From Pseudonocardia autotrophica (GTDB taxonomy: Bacteria; Actinomycetota; Actinomycetes; Mycobacteriales; Pseudonocardiaceae): a DNA stretch of 64,000 bases. The position numbers and the translations under genes were made by a program. Position 1 is the stretch's first letter. Every line of letters starts with the position of its first letter. Below are positions 16,553 to 26,649 of this stretch, in pieces. A model generated the notes under the pieces. That model had not been told where the DNA came from. It was given only the letters and a program-made list of their open reading frames with translations, and did no database searches. The stretch covers positions 1,054,001 through 1,118,000 of the forward strand of contig NZ_AP018920.1 in assembly GCF_003945385.1 (NCBI RefSeq). The letters are read 5' to 3'.

Positions 16553-17025
16553 CAACTCCTTCAGGGAACAGGGCGTGTCGCCGCCGGGCGCCGGGCGCCG
16601 ACGGGGCAACGGGGTCAGCGGCACCGGGCGGCACGCCCCGAGTAAGGAAAAACACGACCCGCTGGCGGGCCGTGTACAAGACACCCTAGCACGATGCGCG
16701 CCGCTCATCGCAGCCGCTCGATGAACGGCGGCGGCGCCGAGTTGGTTCCCGACGACCGGATAATCGCAGGTGAGGGCGATGGTAGTGGTGGGGCCGAATT
16801 CCCTTCCGAAGTGCAGCGGAACCGCCCGCCGCAGTGTTCCGGTACGGGCGTCCAGCTCCGGGAACAGCGGAAACCCGGACGGCGTTGCGAGAGCTGAGCA
16901 TCCCGTGCGGAGCGGTCGTTGTCGGTCCCCTCTGCCAGGATCGTGACGAACACGAACTCGCCGCCCGCGCCGGTCCCGGTCGCGCAGCGGGCCCCGAGCC
17001 AGGTGACCGTGGAGGAACCCGTCCG
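16553..17025. other. greA-mca intergenic region, no gene seen
   Basis: A 473-bp gap between divergent greA and mca, of lower GC around 16700-16910. Mycobacteria carry a DUF4307 membrane-protein gene here (Rv1081c). No frame in this gap shows a start, a membrane helix and a stop that would support one, so the gene is lost or unrecognisable. The greA-side leader holds a terminator-like hairpin. Confidence 0.6.
16648..16675 (-). terminator. Terminator-like hairpin in greA leader (possible attenuator)
   Basis: On the minus strand an 11-bp stem (arms 16652-16662 and 16665-16675, one G-T pair) is followed at once by TTTTT, which makes it a textbook intrinsic terminator. It lies about 100 nt upstream of the greA start codon. 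A -10-like TAGGGT (16688-16683) lies just before the hairpin. No co-directional gene upstream needs a terminator here. Confidence 0.6.
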
Positions 17026-17964
17026 ATGACCCCATCGCCCACGCAGAAGACCCTGTCGCTACCCGCCCCCGGCGAGCGTCCCCGGCTGCTGACGGTGCAC
17101 GCGCACCCGGACGACGAGTCGTCGAAGGGAGCCGCCACCACCGCCCGGTACGCCGACGAGGGCCACGAGGTGCTCGTCGTGACCTGCACCGGCGGTGAGC
17201 GCGGCAGCGTCCTCAATCCGGCGATGGACCGGCCGGATGTGCTGGAGAACATGACCGAGGTCCGGCGCGGTGAGATGGCCAGGGCCGCCGAGATCCTCGG
17301 CGTCCGGCACGCCTGGCTCGGCTACGTCGACTCCGGGCTGCCCGAGGGCGATCCGCTGCCCCCGCTGCCGGCCGGCTGCTTCGCGCTCGGCGATGTCGAG
17401 GAGCAGACCGCCGCGCTGGTCCGCCTGATCCGCGAGTTCCGCCCGCACGTGATCGTCACCTACGACGAGAACGGCGGCTACCCGCATCCCGACCACATCC
17501 GCACGCACGTCATCTCGATGGCCGCCTGGGAGGCCGCGGGCGACCCGGCCCGTTTCCCGGAGGCCGGTCCGCCGTGGCAGCCGCTCAAGCTCTACTACGG
17601 CCACGGTTTCTCCCGGGCCCGGCTGGAGGCGTTCCACCAGGCCTTCCTGGATGCCGGCGAGGAGTCGCCCTACGCGGAGTGGCTGGCGAACTGGGGGGCC
17701 GACCGGCCCGACCCGGGCACCCGGGTCACCACCCAGGTCACCTGCGCGGACTGGTTCGGCCGCCGCGACGACGCGCTGCGTGCGCACGCCACCCAGATCG
17801 ACCCGACCAGCCGGTTCTTCTTCACCCCGCTGGAGGTGCAGGCCCGGGTGTGGCCGACCGAGGACTACGAGCTGGTGCACTCGCTGGTCGACACGACCAC
17901 CCCGGAGGACGACCTGTTCACCGGCATCCCGTTCGAGCGCGGGGAGCAGCGGATCGCCGGCTGA
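17026..17964 (+). CDS. mca: Mycothiol S-conjugate amidase
   Basis: A 312-residue zinc amidase of the LmbE/PIG-L family. It cleaves mycothiol-toxin conjugates to mercapturic acids, a detoxification step specific to mycothiol-making actinobacteria. Zinc and catalytic residues are seen in [10 protein letters not shown] (about residues 24-33) and in the [13 protein letters not shown] segment. The longer length and C-terminal LFTGI fit Mca rather than MshB. The ATG at 17026 follows GGAGG at 17010-17014. Two conserved genes (small membrane protein, DUF255) follow as in Rv1083-Rv1084. Confidence 0.93.
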   Translation: MTPSPTQKTLSLPAPGERPRLLTVHAHPDDESSKGAATTARYADEGHEVLVVTCTGGERGSVLNPAMDRPDVLENMTEVRRGEMARAAEILGVRHAWLGYVDSGLPEGDPLPPLPAGCFALGDVEEQTAALVRLIREFRPHVIVTYDENGGYPHPDHIRTHVISMAAWEAAGDPARFPEAGPPWQPLKLYYGHGFSRARLEAFHQAFLDAGEESPYAEWLANWGADRPDPGTRVTTQVTCADWFGRRDDALRAHATQIDPTSRFFFTPLEVQARVWPTEDYELVHSLVDTTTPEDDLFTGIPFERGEQRIAG

Positions 17965-18045
17965 CGCGCGAGTAGCCTGGCGGTCGGACGCGCGGCGCGA
18001 GCCGCGGTCCGGTTCTGACGGTTCGGTGTGCGGAGGAGGTCGGCG

Positions 18046-18321
18046 GTGCTGTTCGACAGCGCGACGATGATGGCGCGCGAGATCGCGACCGGCTTCCTGG
18101 TGCCGATGCAGGAACGCCAGCCGCCGCCGGGGCAGCTGCCGGAGTGGGGCAGCTCGGCGCCGGCGGGGCTGGCGGTCGTGCTGTTGCTGCTGCTGGCGAC
18201 GGGGTTCCTCATCCGGAACATGAGCAAGCGGATCACCCGGCTGCCAGAGTCGTTCGACGACGATGGCGATCAGGGCGACCGGAGCGAGACGGACACCGGC
18301 GCGGAGCCCCGCAACACCTGA
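18046..18321 (+). CDS. Small membrane protein downstream of mca
   Basis: A 91-residue protein with one transmembrane helix (about residues 42-62, [16 protein letters not shown]) and an acidic tail ([15 protein letters not shown]). It occupies the place of Rv1083. GTG at 18046 is chosen over the in-frame GTG at 18028 because GGAGGAGG at 18032-18039 is well placed for it. The DUF255 gene starts 13 bp after the stop, so an mca operon is likely. Function unknown. Confidence 0.65.
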   Translation: MLFDSATMMAREIATGFLVPMQERQPPPGQLPEWGSSAPAGLAVVLLLLLATGFLIRNMSKRITRLPESFDDDGDQGDRSETDTGAEPRNT

Positions 18322-18334
18322 GAGGCTGTGCGGC

Positions 18335-20350
<2,016 letters not shown>

Positions 20351-20376
20351 TCGTCATCGACGAATGACGTAAGCGG

Positions 20377-20390
20377 TGTAATGCTGTAAT
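20377..20390 (+). promoter_or_regulatory. Direct repeat TGTAAT, 8-bp spacing
   Basis: TGTAAT occurs at 20377-20382 and 20385-20390, 22 bp before the start at 20412, in an AT-rich patch. An 8-bp direct repeat suits a small dimeric regulator or an overlapping -10 element. There is no further evidence. Confidence 0.3.
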
Positions 20391-20411
20391 CATTCGACCG
20401 AGAGGGGTCCG

Positions 20412-20978
20412 ATGATGACAGCACGAGGACGTGGACGGGGCGGCTGGCAGCAGGCCGACCTGCCCTCCGCCGACGACGCGCAGGCCTGGTTCACCGGGCG
20501 GCTGCCCGACGGCTGGTTCACCGGGGCACCGGAGATCACCTGCGACCGGGACGAGATCGTCGTCGTGGGCGAGCTGCCCGCGCTGGACACCGAGCATCCC
20601 GACACCGATGCCGGGCGGGCCGACGCGGCTGCTGCGGAGTCCGGCCGGATCTCCCGGTTCCGGGAGGAGACCCGGGAGGCGCGGATCGAGATCGCCCGGC
20701 AGGCGGAGACCCGTTACCGGCGCAAGGTCGCGTGGGGCGCCCGGCTCGGCGGGACCACGGAGCTGTTCACCACGATCTCGGTGCCGGTCATGACCAGGCT
20801 GCGCCAGCCGGAGCGGCTGGTCCTGGACACCCTGGTCGACGCCGGCGTGGCCCGGTCGCGCTCGGACGCGCTGAGCTGGTCGGTCCGGCTGGTCGGCCGG
20901 CACGCCGACGAGTGGCTGGCCGAGCTGCGCTCGGCGATGGCGCGGGTGGACGACCTGCGGGCCCAGGGCCCGTCCTGA
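20412..20978 (+). CDS. Conserved actinobacterial protein, unknown function
   Basis: A 188-residue soluble protein. The N-terminal part, GRGRGGWQQADLPSADDAQ followed by WFTGRLPDGWF, and the strand DEIVVVGELP recur in similar hypothetical proteins of Streptomyces and other actinomycetes. The middle is a charged helix (FREETREARIEIARQAE) and the C-terminal half (SVPVMTRLRQPERLVLDTLVDAGVARSRSDAL, residues about 119-150) looks like a helical ribbon-helix or winged-helix unit. Two ATG codons in tandem; the first is used. Convergent with the PAQR gene. Confidence 0.65.
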   Translation: MMTARGRGRGGWQQADLPSADDAQAWFTGRLPDGWFTGAPEITCDRDEIVVVGELPALDTEHPDTDAGRADAAAAESGRISRFREETREARIEIARQAETRYRRKVAWGARLGGTTELFTTISVPVMTRLRQPERLVLDTLVDAGVARSRSDALSWSVRLVGRHADEWLAELRSAMARVDDLRAQGPS

Positions 20979-20997
20979 CCGGTTCCGGAACCGGTCA
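20976..20997. terminator. Perfect 22-nt palindrome joining two convergent stop codons
   Basis: The sequence from TGA (stop of the plus gene) to TCA (stop of the minus gene) is a perfect palindrome built on CCGGTTCCGGAACCGG. It may be a compact bidirectional terminator; there is no T-tract. Confidence 0.45.
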
Positions 20998-21663
20998 GCG
21001 CAGCAGCACCAGCCAGATCGCGATGTGGTGGCAGGTCCAGGCCAGCACGGTCGCCGCGTGGAAGATCTCGTGGTACCCGAAGGTGGCGGGCCACGGGTCG
21101 GGGCGCCGCAGCGCGTACACCACCGCGCCCGCGGTGTAGAGCGCTCCGCCGGCCAGGAGCAGGACGAGCGCGGCGACCCCGCCCCCGTCGAGCAGGCCGG
21201 GGAGCACGAAGATCGCCACCCAGCCGAGCGCGACATAGATCGGCACCCCCACCCAGGACGGCGCCGACGGCCAGGCCAGCTTCAGAGCGACTCCGGCGAG
21301 CGCGCCGCCCCAGACCACCGTCAGTACCCATGTCGCGGTGTCCGGCGGCAGGGCGAGCACCGACACCGGTGTGTAGGTGCCGGCGATGAACAGGAAGATC
21401 ATGGAGTGGTCGAGGCGCTTCATCAGCCGCCGCCGGCCCGGATCGCTCCAGGTGCGCCGGTGGTACAGCGCGCTGATGCCGAACAACCCGAACGTGGTCA
21501 GGGTGTAGACCGCGGTCGCGGCGGCTGCCGCCGCGCCGACCAGTGCACCGGCAAGGCTGATCAGGGTGGCGCAGGCGAAGACGGATGCGACCAGGCTCCA
21601 CAGGTGCAGCCAGCCGCGCATCCGGGGCTTCAGCGGCGCGGGGGAGGTGCTCACCGAGGACAC
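20995..21663 (-). CDS. Hemolysin III/PAQR-family membrane protein
   Basis: A 222-residue seven-helix membrane protein of the PAQR/HlyIII family. Diagnostic residues are GISALYHRRTW after helix 2, LDHSMIFLFIAGTYTP in helix 3, and the metal-type H-x3-H pair of FGYHEIFHAATVLAWTCHH near the C-terminus. Bacterial members (TrhA) influence membrane fluidity and energy homeostasis. GTG start. By order it matches Rv1085c and diverges from the Z-prenyl synthase, as in M. tuberculosis. Confidence 0.88.
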   Translation of the reverse strand: MSSVSTSPAPLKPRMRGWLHLWSLVASVFACATLISLAGALVGAAAAAATAVYTLTTFGLFGISALYHRRTWSDPGRRRLMKRLDHSMIFLFIAGTYTPVSVLALPPDTATWVLTVVWGGALAGVALKLAWPSAPSWVGVPIYVALGWVAIFVLPGLLDGGGVAALVLLLAGGALYTAGAVVYALRRPDPWPATFGYHEIFHAATVLAWTCHHIAIWLVLLR

Positions 21664-21785
21664 GGCTCGACGTTACGTGTCGCACCCGCACGCGTCCCGG
21701 TGGGCGGGCGTACGCCACACCGGCTGTGGCGGTCGGTGACCAGCGCCCGCGTCGGCTTCCGGCGGTCGGACTAGGGTCCGTGTTC

Positions 21786-22556
21786 GTGGCCGTTCGAGAC
21801 CTGCTCTACACGGTGTACGAGCGCAGGATCCTGCGCCAGATCGCCGGATCCGAGAGTCCGAAGCACGTTGCGCTGATCCTCGACGGCAACCGTCGATGGG
21901 CCCGGGAGGCCGGGCTCGACGATCCGGCCGAGGGGCACCGCGCCGGTGCCGCGAAGATCGTCGAGATGCTCGGCTGGTGTTCCGAGGCCGGGGTCGAGGT
22001 GGTGACGGTCTTCCTGCTCTCGACCGACAACCTCGACACCCGCTCGCCGGACGAGCTGAAGGACCTGCTCGAGATCATCGGTGGGGTGGTGGACGACCTG
22101 TCCGGCCCGGACACCCCGTGGCGGCTGCGGGTGGTCGGGGCGATGGAGCTGCTGCCGAAGTCGATGGCGGACCGGCTCGCCGCGGCGGTGGCGCGCACCG
22201 GTGACCGTGGCGGACTGCAGCTGAACGTCGCCGTCGGCTACGGCGGCCGGCAGGAGATCGCGGACGCCGTGCGCAAGATGCTGCTGACCCAGGCGGAGGC
22301 CGGACGCACGCTCGAGGAGATCGCGGAGAGCCTCGACGTCGACCACATCGCGGCGCATCTCTACACGTCCGGTCAGCCGGATCCGGACCTCGTCATCCGG
22401 ACCAGCGGTGAGCAACGTCTGTCGGGTTTCCTGCTCTGGCAGTCGGCCCATTCGGAGTTCTGGTTCTGCGAGGCGTACTGGCCCGAGTTCCGGCGCGTCG
22501 ATTTTCTCCGGGCACTGCGCGACTTCGCCGCACGGCACCGACGTTTCGGCGGCTGA
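21786..22556 (+). CDS. uppS: Z-prenyl diphosphate synthase (UppS family)
   Basis: A 256-residue cis-prenyltransferase. The allylic-substrate Asp lies in LILDGNRRWAREAG (about residues 30-43) and the C-terminal signature in IRTSGEQRLSGFLLWQSAHS and FCEAYWPEF. The length and gene order match M. tuberculosis Rv1086, a short-chain enzyme making Z,E-farnesyl diphosphate for decaprenyl phosphate. Final chain length cannot be read from sequence. GTG start at 21786. It is followed by a strong terminator shared with the convergent secreted-protein gene. Confidence 0.9.
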   Translation: MAVRDLLYTVYERRILRQIAGSESPKHVALILDGNRRWAREAGLDDPAEGHRAGAAKIVEMLGWCSEAGVEVVTVFLLSTDNLDTRSPDELKDLLEIIGGVVDDLSGPDTPWRLRVVGAMELLPKSMADRLAAAVARTGDRGGLQLNVAVGYGGRQEIADAVRKMLLTQAEAGRTLEEIAESLDVDHIAAHLYTSGQPDPDLVIRTSGEQRLSGFLLWQSAHSEFWFCEAYWPEFRRVDFLRALRDFAARHRRFGG

Positions 22557-22632
22557 TCCGAATTCATGCGTAACCTTCGGCGCGCTCGCTCGTTATAGCA
22601 GTTTCAGATCGGCGGGCGAGCGTGCCGGCAAT

Positions 22633-22671
22633 GCAGAAGGGCCCCGGGGTGCACCCCCGGGGCCCTTCTGC
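22633..22671. terminator. Bidirectional terminator
   Basis: GCAGAAGGGCCCCGGGG pairs with CCCCGGGGCCCTTCTGC (17-bp stem, TGCAC loop). It lies between the Z-prenyl synthase and the minus-strand rodlin-like gene and can serve both. Confidence 0.75.
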
Positions 22672-22690
22672 TGCGCGATGCGCGAAGGAC

Positions 22691-23155
22691 TTACTTGTAG
22701 CCCTTGTCGCCCTTGTCGCCGTGCTGCTTGCCACCGTTGTCCTGGTCGAACTCGTCGCCGACCTCGGAGGCGTTGGTGCAGTTGACACCGTTGTCCGAGT
22801 TGACGCTCGAGGAGTTCTCGGCCTCGGAGAACAGGCCGCCCAGGGCACCCTGGATCAGGCTGTTGCCGTTGAGCGCGGTGCCGCAGGCCTGCGGGGACAC
22901 GTTCAGGTTGTTGCCCGAGATGTTGACCAGGCCGCTGCTGGACTTGTCCGCGACGTTGCCGCCGTTGTGCCCGAACTGGACATCGGTCTTGTCGATGTCC
23001 TTCACGTCGGTCTTGCTGTAGCTCTTGTTGTAGCTGTCCTTGGTCTTGTTGAAGCTGTCGGTCGCCTCGTGGCTGTCGCTTGCGAACGCGAGCGGGCTCA
23101 GCGCAACGAGCGACGCGGCGCCAGCCGCGACGACGATTCCAGCCTTCTTCAGCAC
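22691..23155 (-). CDS. Secreted rodlin-like protein A
   Basis: A 154-residue exported protein. The signal peptide (residues 1 to about 29) begins VLKKAGIVVAAGAASL and ends SPLAFAS. The mature part is rich in Asn, Ser, Asp and Lys, has SGLVNISGNNLNVSPQACG near the middle and a second cysteine in GVNCTNASE. The V-N-x-x-x-x-x-L-N-V-S-P-Q-x-C pattern resembles Streptomyces rodlins, which organise chaplin amyloid fibres on aerial hyphae and spores. The C-terminus is strongly charged (GGKQHGDKGDKGYK). The first 21 coding bases are identical to those of the paralogue at 24708. GTG start after GGAG. Confidence 0.65.
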   Translation of the reverse strand: MLKKAGIVVAAGAASLVALSPLAFASDSHEATDSFNKTKDSYNKSYSKTDVKDIDKTDVQFGHNGGNVADKSSSGLVNISGNNLNVSPQACGTALNGNSLIQGALGGLFSEAENSSSVNSDNGVNCTNASEVGDEFDQDNGGKQHGDKGDKGYK

Positions 23156-23232
23156 AGTCCGTCTCCTGTTTGAGTCGGAGAGCACGCACCGGGGACCCGG
23201 ACACACTCTCAGTACTTGTCGATGCTCGAACC

Positions 23233-23264
23233 GGGGAGCCCGCATCGACTGGGCGTCAATCTAA
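23233..23264 (-). promoter_or_regulatory. Upstream motif shared by the two rodlin-like genes, copy A
   Basis: Read on the minus strand, TAGATTGACGCCCAGTCGA is followed by TGCGGGCTCCCC. The same blocks (TAGATTG, CAGTCGA, CGGGCTCCCC) recur at 24776-24808 in front of protein B. Both lie about 70-110 bp upstream of the start codons, so a common regulator or sigma factor is inferred. Confidence 0.6.
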
Positions 23265-23747
23265 CGGAGGCTTCCGGTGCGGACAATCTGACCCTCCGTA
23301 CTTTTTTTCCGGAGAACTGCGATCCGTTCGGGTACCAGGGGATTTGTCGATCGCGCTGGCGCGTCGCCCGGCGTGGCGAACGGGCGTGTCGAGGCTGCGC
23401 CGGGCGGTGTACCGCGAAACGCCCGATCGGCGCATGATCCGGCCCGCCGGTGCGGAGCCGGTTCCGGTGGCGGGAGCGCGGGGGCGAATCCGCCACCGGT
23501 GAGGTCTCGGCGGGGTGGCCCGGGCGGGGTGGTTCGCCGCTGGGGCGGTTCGGCCGGGGCCGGTCCGCCGGGGACGGTTCGCCTGAGGGCGGTTCGTTCC
23601 GGTCGCGGCATCCGGGCCGCGAGGTCAGCGAGCCGACATCTCGGCCGAGGTCTCTCGATCGCGGTCCTCGACCGGGCGGCGTGACCGGGCGTGCGGACGG
23701 ACGGCGCGACCGGGTCGCGGTGTGGCCGGGTGGCGTGACCGGGGGTG

Positions 23748-23894
23748 GGCGTGGCCCGGTGGCGAGGCCGGGCCGGTGTGGCCGGGTGGCGAGGCCGGGC
23801 CGGTGTGGCCGGGTGGCGAGGCCGGGCCGGTGTGGCCGGGTGGCGAGGCCGGGCCGGTGTGGCCGGGTGGCGAGGCCGGGCCGGTGTGGCTGGG
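23748..23894. repeat. 27-bp tandem repeat, about 5.5 copies
   Basis: The unit GGTGTGGCCGGGTGGCGAGG plus CCGGGCC begins at 23775, 23802, 23829 and 23856. Diverged partial units lie on both sides (from 23748 and at 23883). Copies are identical, which suggests recent expansion. The surrounding sequence is the same motif in decayed form. Confidence 0.9.
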
Positions 23895-24265
23895 CGGTGC
23901 GGCCGGGCGGTGCGGCCGGGCCGCGCGGCTGGGCCGCGCGGCGCGGGCCGCGGGGCGCGGGCGGGGGAGTGTCCGGTCGATGCTCCCCGAGGCCCGGCCG
24001 GATGGGCGGGCGCAGCGGGCGACCGCGTCCGGTGCTGCGGCGCGGCAGCCGCGCCGAGGGATGTCCAGCCGTGACGGGGCGGTCCCTCAGCGCGGGAGCC
24101 GGTCCGACGGATCAGAAGACCTGTCACGCACAGTGAAGTGGCGTGGAGTTTCGACCACCACCGAGCATTCGGTCACCCCGGCGAGTGGTCGGGTCGTGTG
24201 AAACTGCACGGTGGGTGCCTGTGACCCGTCTGCGTCAATCCGTCGGGGGACGCCCGGAAATGGCA

Positions 24266-24303
24266 CGAAAAAACCCCGGAGCAGATGCTCCGGGGTTTTT
24301 TCG
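24266..24303. terminator. Intrinsic terminator with A/T tracts
   Basis: AAAAAACCCCGGAGCA pairs with TGCTCCGGGGTTTTTT around a 2-nt loop. It is the clearest rho-independent terminator of the window and serves the minus-strand gene at 24319. Confidence 0.88.
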
Positions 24304-24318
24304 GTGATCTGTTCGAGA

Positions 24319-24708
24319 TCAGCCGATCGAGTCGCCGGCGCCGGCCTCCTGCGCGCAGACGTCGGACTGGTCGGTGACCGAGTCGCCCGACTTGGCCTTG
24401 GCGTCGCCCAGGATGCCCAGGGCGCCGGTGAGGCCGTTCAGGGCCGCCGCGTCCTCGACCGGGACCTGCACGCCCAGGACGTTGACCGGGACGTTGTTGT
24501 TGCAGGCCTGGATCGGCACGTTGACGTTGTTGCCGTTCAGGCCGGCGATGAGGCCCTTGGCGTCCTTGTCGATGACGTTCTCGGCACCGTGGTGGTGGCC
24601 ACCCTTGTGGCCGTGGTCGTCGCCCTTGTCACCGGCGAAGGCGATCGGGCTCACCGCGAGCAGGGAGGCGGTGGTGGCCGCAACCAGGATTCCAGCCTTC
24701 TTCAGCAC
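24319..24708 (-). CDS. Secreted rodlin/chaplin-like protein B
   Basis: A 129-residue paralogue of the protein at 22691. Its signal peptide is nearly identical (VLKKAGILVAATTASLLAVS, then PIAFAGD). The mature start is His/Gly/Asp-rich (GDDHGHKGGHHHG). The core, NGNNVNVPIQACNNNVPVNV followed by LGVQVPV, is very like the hydrophobic amyloid core of chaplins. A second cysteine lies in SDVCAQE. A role in a hydrophobic cell-surface or spore layer is inferred. GTG start with CAGGAG 8 nt upstream; the motif at 24776-24808 lies before it. Confidence 0.65.
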   Translation of the reverse strand: MLKKAGILVAATTASLLAVSPIAFAGDKGDDHGHKGGHHHGAENVIDKDAKGLIAGLNGNNVNVPIQACNNNVPVNVLGVQVPVEDAAALNGLTGALGILGDAKAKSGDSVTDQSDVCAQEAGAGDSIG

Positions 24709-25020
24709 AGTTTTCTCCTGTTGAGTCTCGAGTCCGCCCGTAGCCGGCCTCACGCTTGCCGACACGTTGACAAGTGGGGGAGCCCGTGTCGACTGCGTGA
24801 CAATCTATAGCTTCGGGTCGTGCCGAACAAATCGCTCAACACCATCGGGTTAACCTATTACTTTATGTTCGGATACTCCCTGGATCGGGCATTCACGTCG
24901 CGGTTCACGGTGCGGTCACGGCCGCCGAAGTAGTCACGGGGGGTCACGACGTACGGCCGAACGGATGCGTACCCGGCGGCTGTGACCGTCGTTCGGTTCC
25001 GGCACGCCTAGGCTCGGCGG
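24709..25020. other. 312-bp promoter region between protein B and DUF885 gene
   Basis: Divergent intergenic region. It holds the shared rodlin-type motif (24776-24808) and an AT-rich patch around 24838-24875 likely to contain promoter elements. No small gene or named RNA was seen. Confidence 0.6.
24776..24808 (-). promoter_or_regulatory. Upstream motif shared by the two rodlin-like genes, copy B
   Basis: On the minus strand TAGATTGTCACGCAGTCGA is followed by CACGGGCTCCCC, aligning with copy A at 23233-23264. It lies 68-100 bp upstream of the GTG at 24708. Confidence 0.6.
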
Positions 25021-26271
25021 GTGTCACCGGACGGCCTGCTGCGCGCGATCACGCGGCTCGCGTTGCGCGTGGAGCGGATCCGACCCGGCGTGCTGGACGG
25101 GCCCGGCCCCGATCCGGAGCTCGCCCGCGAGATCGCCGGTCAGGCCCGGGCTGTGCCGTCCGAGCTCGTCGCCCGCGCCTCGGAACTGCGCCGGGAGGTC
25201 GCGGCCGCGGGCCTGCCGCCGTCGTCGGCCGCCCAGTGGGATGCCCTGCTGGTGGCGCTGCACTGCCACGCGCGGACGCTGAACGGCGACCGGCCGGGAT
25301 ATCTCGACGAGGTCCGCGCACTGTTCGGGGTGCGCCCGCGCCGGACCGATCCCGACCGCTACCGCGAGGCCCACCGCGGGCTCGCCGAACTGCTTCCCGG
25401 GCGCGGTCCGGTCGGCCCGCGGATGCAGGCCTACCGGGAGGCGGACCTGGTCCCGCCCGGCCTGCTCGGCGCCGCCGTCACCGCGCTGACGGCGCAGCTG
25501 CGCCGCTCGACCGGCGACCGGCTCGGCCTGCCCCCGGACGAACGCGCACAGGTCGAGCTGGTCGGGGAGCGTCCCTGGACCGCGTTCACCCGGTACCGGG
25601 GCGGCCTGCGCAGCCGGGTGTCGATCAGCACCGGGGCGCGGGTGCGGGCCGGATCGCTGCTGCCGCTGCTCGCCCACGAGACCTATCCCGGGCACCACAC
25701 CCAGTACTGCCGGGCGGAGCTCGCTGCGGCGCGACACCCGGAGCTGGCACTCCGGCTGGTGCACAGCCCGCAGGGGCTGATCGCCGAGGGAGCCGCCGAG
25801 GTGGCGGCGTCGGTGCTGCCCGGGCCCGGCTGGGGATCGGTGTCACAGCGGGTGCTGGCCGGCGTCGGGGTCCGGATCGACGGCCCCCTCGCCGAGCGGA
25901 TCGAGACCGAGCTGGAGCTGCTCGGCCGGGTCCGGCAGGACGCGGCGCTGCTGCGGCACGTCGACGGCGCCGGACCGGACGAGGTCGTCGATCACCTGGC
26001 GCGCTGGTTGCTGCTGCCCGAGGCCAGGGCCCGGCGGGTGCTCGCGTTTCTCGATCATCCGCAGTGGCGCAGCTACCCGGTCACCTACGCCGAGGGGGCG
26101 CCGCTGGTCCGCAGCTGGCTCGCCAGGGTGCCCGACGGCCCGGTGGCCGGCCTGCGCAGGCTGCTCGACACGCCCGTCCTCCCGGCCGATCTCGCCGCAC
26201 CTGACCGCCCGGGGATCGGGAACGGTTCCGGTGTGGCAGCACCCGCGATGACCCGAACGGCGTATCCGTAG
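25021..26271 (+). CDS. DUF885-family metallopeptidase-like protein
   Basis: A 416-residue helical protein. The zinc motif HETYPGHHTQ (residues about 219-228) is the H-E-x-x-P-G-H pattern of DUF885 proteins, and a distal glutamate is supplied by LIAEGAAEVAAS (about residue 259). Together they suggest a gluzincin-like peptidase. It has no signal peptide, so a cytoplasmic role is likely. At 416 residues it is shorter than the common 550-600-residue DUF885 enzymes. GTG start. No operon partner. Confidence 0.78.
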   Translation: MSPDGLLRAITRLALRVERIRPGVLDGPGPDPELAREIAGQARAVPSELVARASELRREVAAAGLPPSSAAQWDALLVALHCHARTLNGDRPGYLDEVRALFGVRPRRTDPDRYREAHRGLAELLPGRGPVGPRMQAYREADLVPPGLLGAAVTALTAQLRRSTGDRLGLPPDERAQVELVGERPWTAFTRYRGGLRSRVSISTGARVRAGSLLPLLAHETYPGHHTQYCRAELAAARHPELALRLVHSPQGLIAEGAAEVAASVLPGPGWGSVSQRVLAGVGVRIDGPLAERIETELELLGRVRQDAALLRHVDGAGPDEVVDHLARWLLLPEARARRVLAFLDHPQWRSYPVTYAEGAPLVRSWLARVPDGPVAGLRRLLDTPVLPADLAAPDRPGIGNGSGVAAPAMTRTAYP

Positions 26272-26414
26272 CCGCTCCCGGCTCCGCCGGACGGCGGGCA
26301 GCCGATCGTGTTCGTGCAGGTTGCGTGACGTCGGACGGTGTCGATCACACGATGAACGGCAGGTTACAACTCTGCCATCGGGGTTCTTTGTAGCTCACCG
26401 CTCCGGACTTGCTA

Positions 26415-26442
26415 TTGACCGCACGAGGGTGACCACTAGTAG
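26415..26442 (+). promoter_or_regulatory. SigmaA-like promoter of phoH2
   Basis: TTGACC (26415-26420), a 16-nt spacer and TAGTAG (26437-26442) match the -35 and -10 consensus of the housekeeping sigma factor well. Transcription would start near 26449, giving a leader of about 200 nt. Confidence 0.6.
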
Positions 26443-26517
26443 CGTCCGTGTTGACGCGCCGTATCCGATGCGGCTCGTCCGGGAGGCCCTGGACGTGGTG
26501 TTGAACGCACCCGAGAG

Positions 26518-26550
26518 GGCCGGCACCCGGCCCTTGCGGGCGTGCCGGCC
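26518..26550 (+). other. Stable hairpin in phoH2 leader
   Basis: GGCCGGCAC pairs with GTGCCGGCC, and an inner CCCG/CGGG stem extends it. GGAGGA follows directly after the hairpin (26551-26556), with an ATG at 26562 in another frame. It may control translation or mRNA stability. Confidence 0.45.
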
Positions 26551-26649
26551 GGAGGACCGCCATGGTCCTGCGACGCCGTCACGTTCCGCGTCAGGACCGG
26601 CCGGCCCGACGCAGAGCAGGTGTGGTGCCGCACCTGCGAGGGAGCACCC

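Larger units (their letters stand above)
23156..24318. other. 1.16-kb non-coding spacer between two rodlin-like genes
   Basis: The stretch holds the promoter region of protein A, a long G-rich low-complexity part (about 23390-24060) with a 27-bp tandem repeat, and the terminator of protein B. All frames across the G-rich part are open but encode only repetitive Gly/Arg/Pro or Ala/Thr/Pro peptides without a convincing start, so I read it as non-coding. Confidence 0.6.
26272..26649 (+). other. phoH2 promoter and long structured leader
   Basis: A 378-bp stretch. It contains a sigmaA-like promoter at 26415-26442 and about 200 nt of leader with a strong hairpin at 26518-26550. One short open frame, from ATG 26468 ([17 protein letters not shown]...) to a TGA at 26651-26653, overlaps the phoH2 GTG by 3 nt. 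In mycobacteria the antitoxin-like PhoAT is encoded at this place, but similarity cannot be judged here. Confidence 0.5.

Noticed and set aside
16700..16910. Possible remnant of the DUF4307 gene between greA and mca
   Set aside because: No membrane helix or family motif is readable, and the only open minus frame runs into greA without a stop.
23748..23894. Regular repeat array that could be taken for CRISPR
   Set aside because: The 27-bp units are directly contiguous with no unique spacers, have no dyad of CRISPR type, and no cas gene is in the window.
23261..24136. Long open frames on both strands encoding Pro/Ala/Thr or Gly/Arg repeats
   Set aside because: They arise from the 27-bp (in-frame) repeat, have no ribosome-binding site or known domain, and show amino-acid composition only of repeats.
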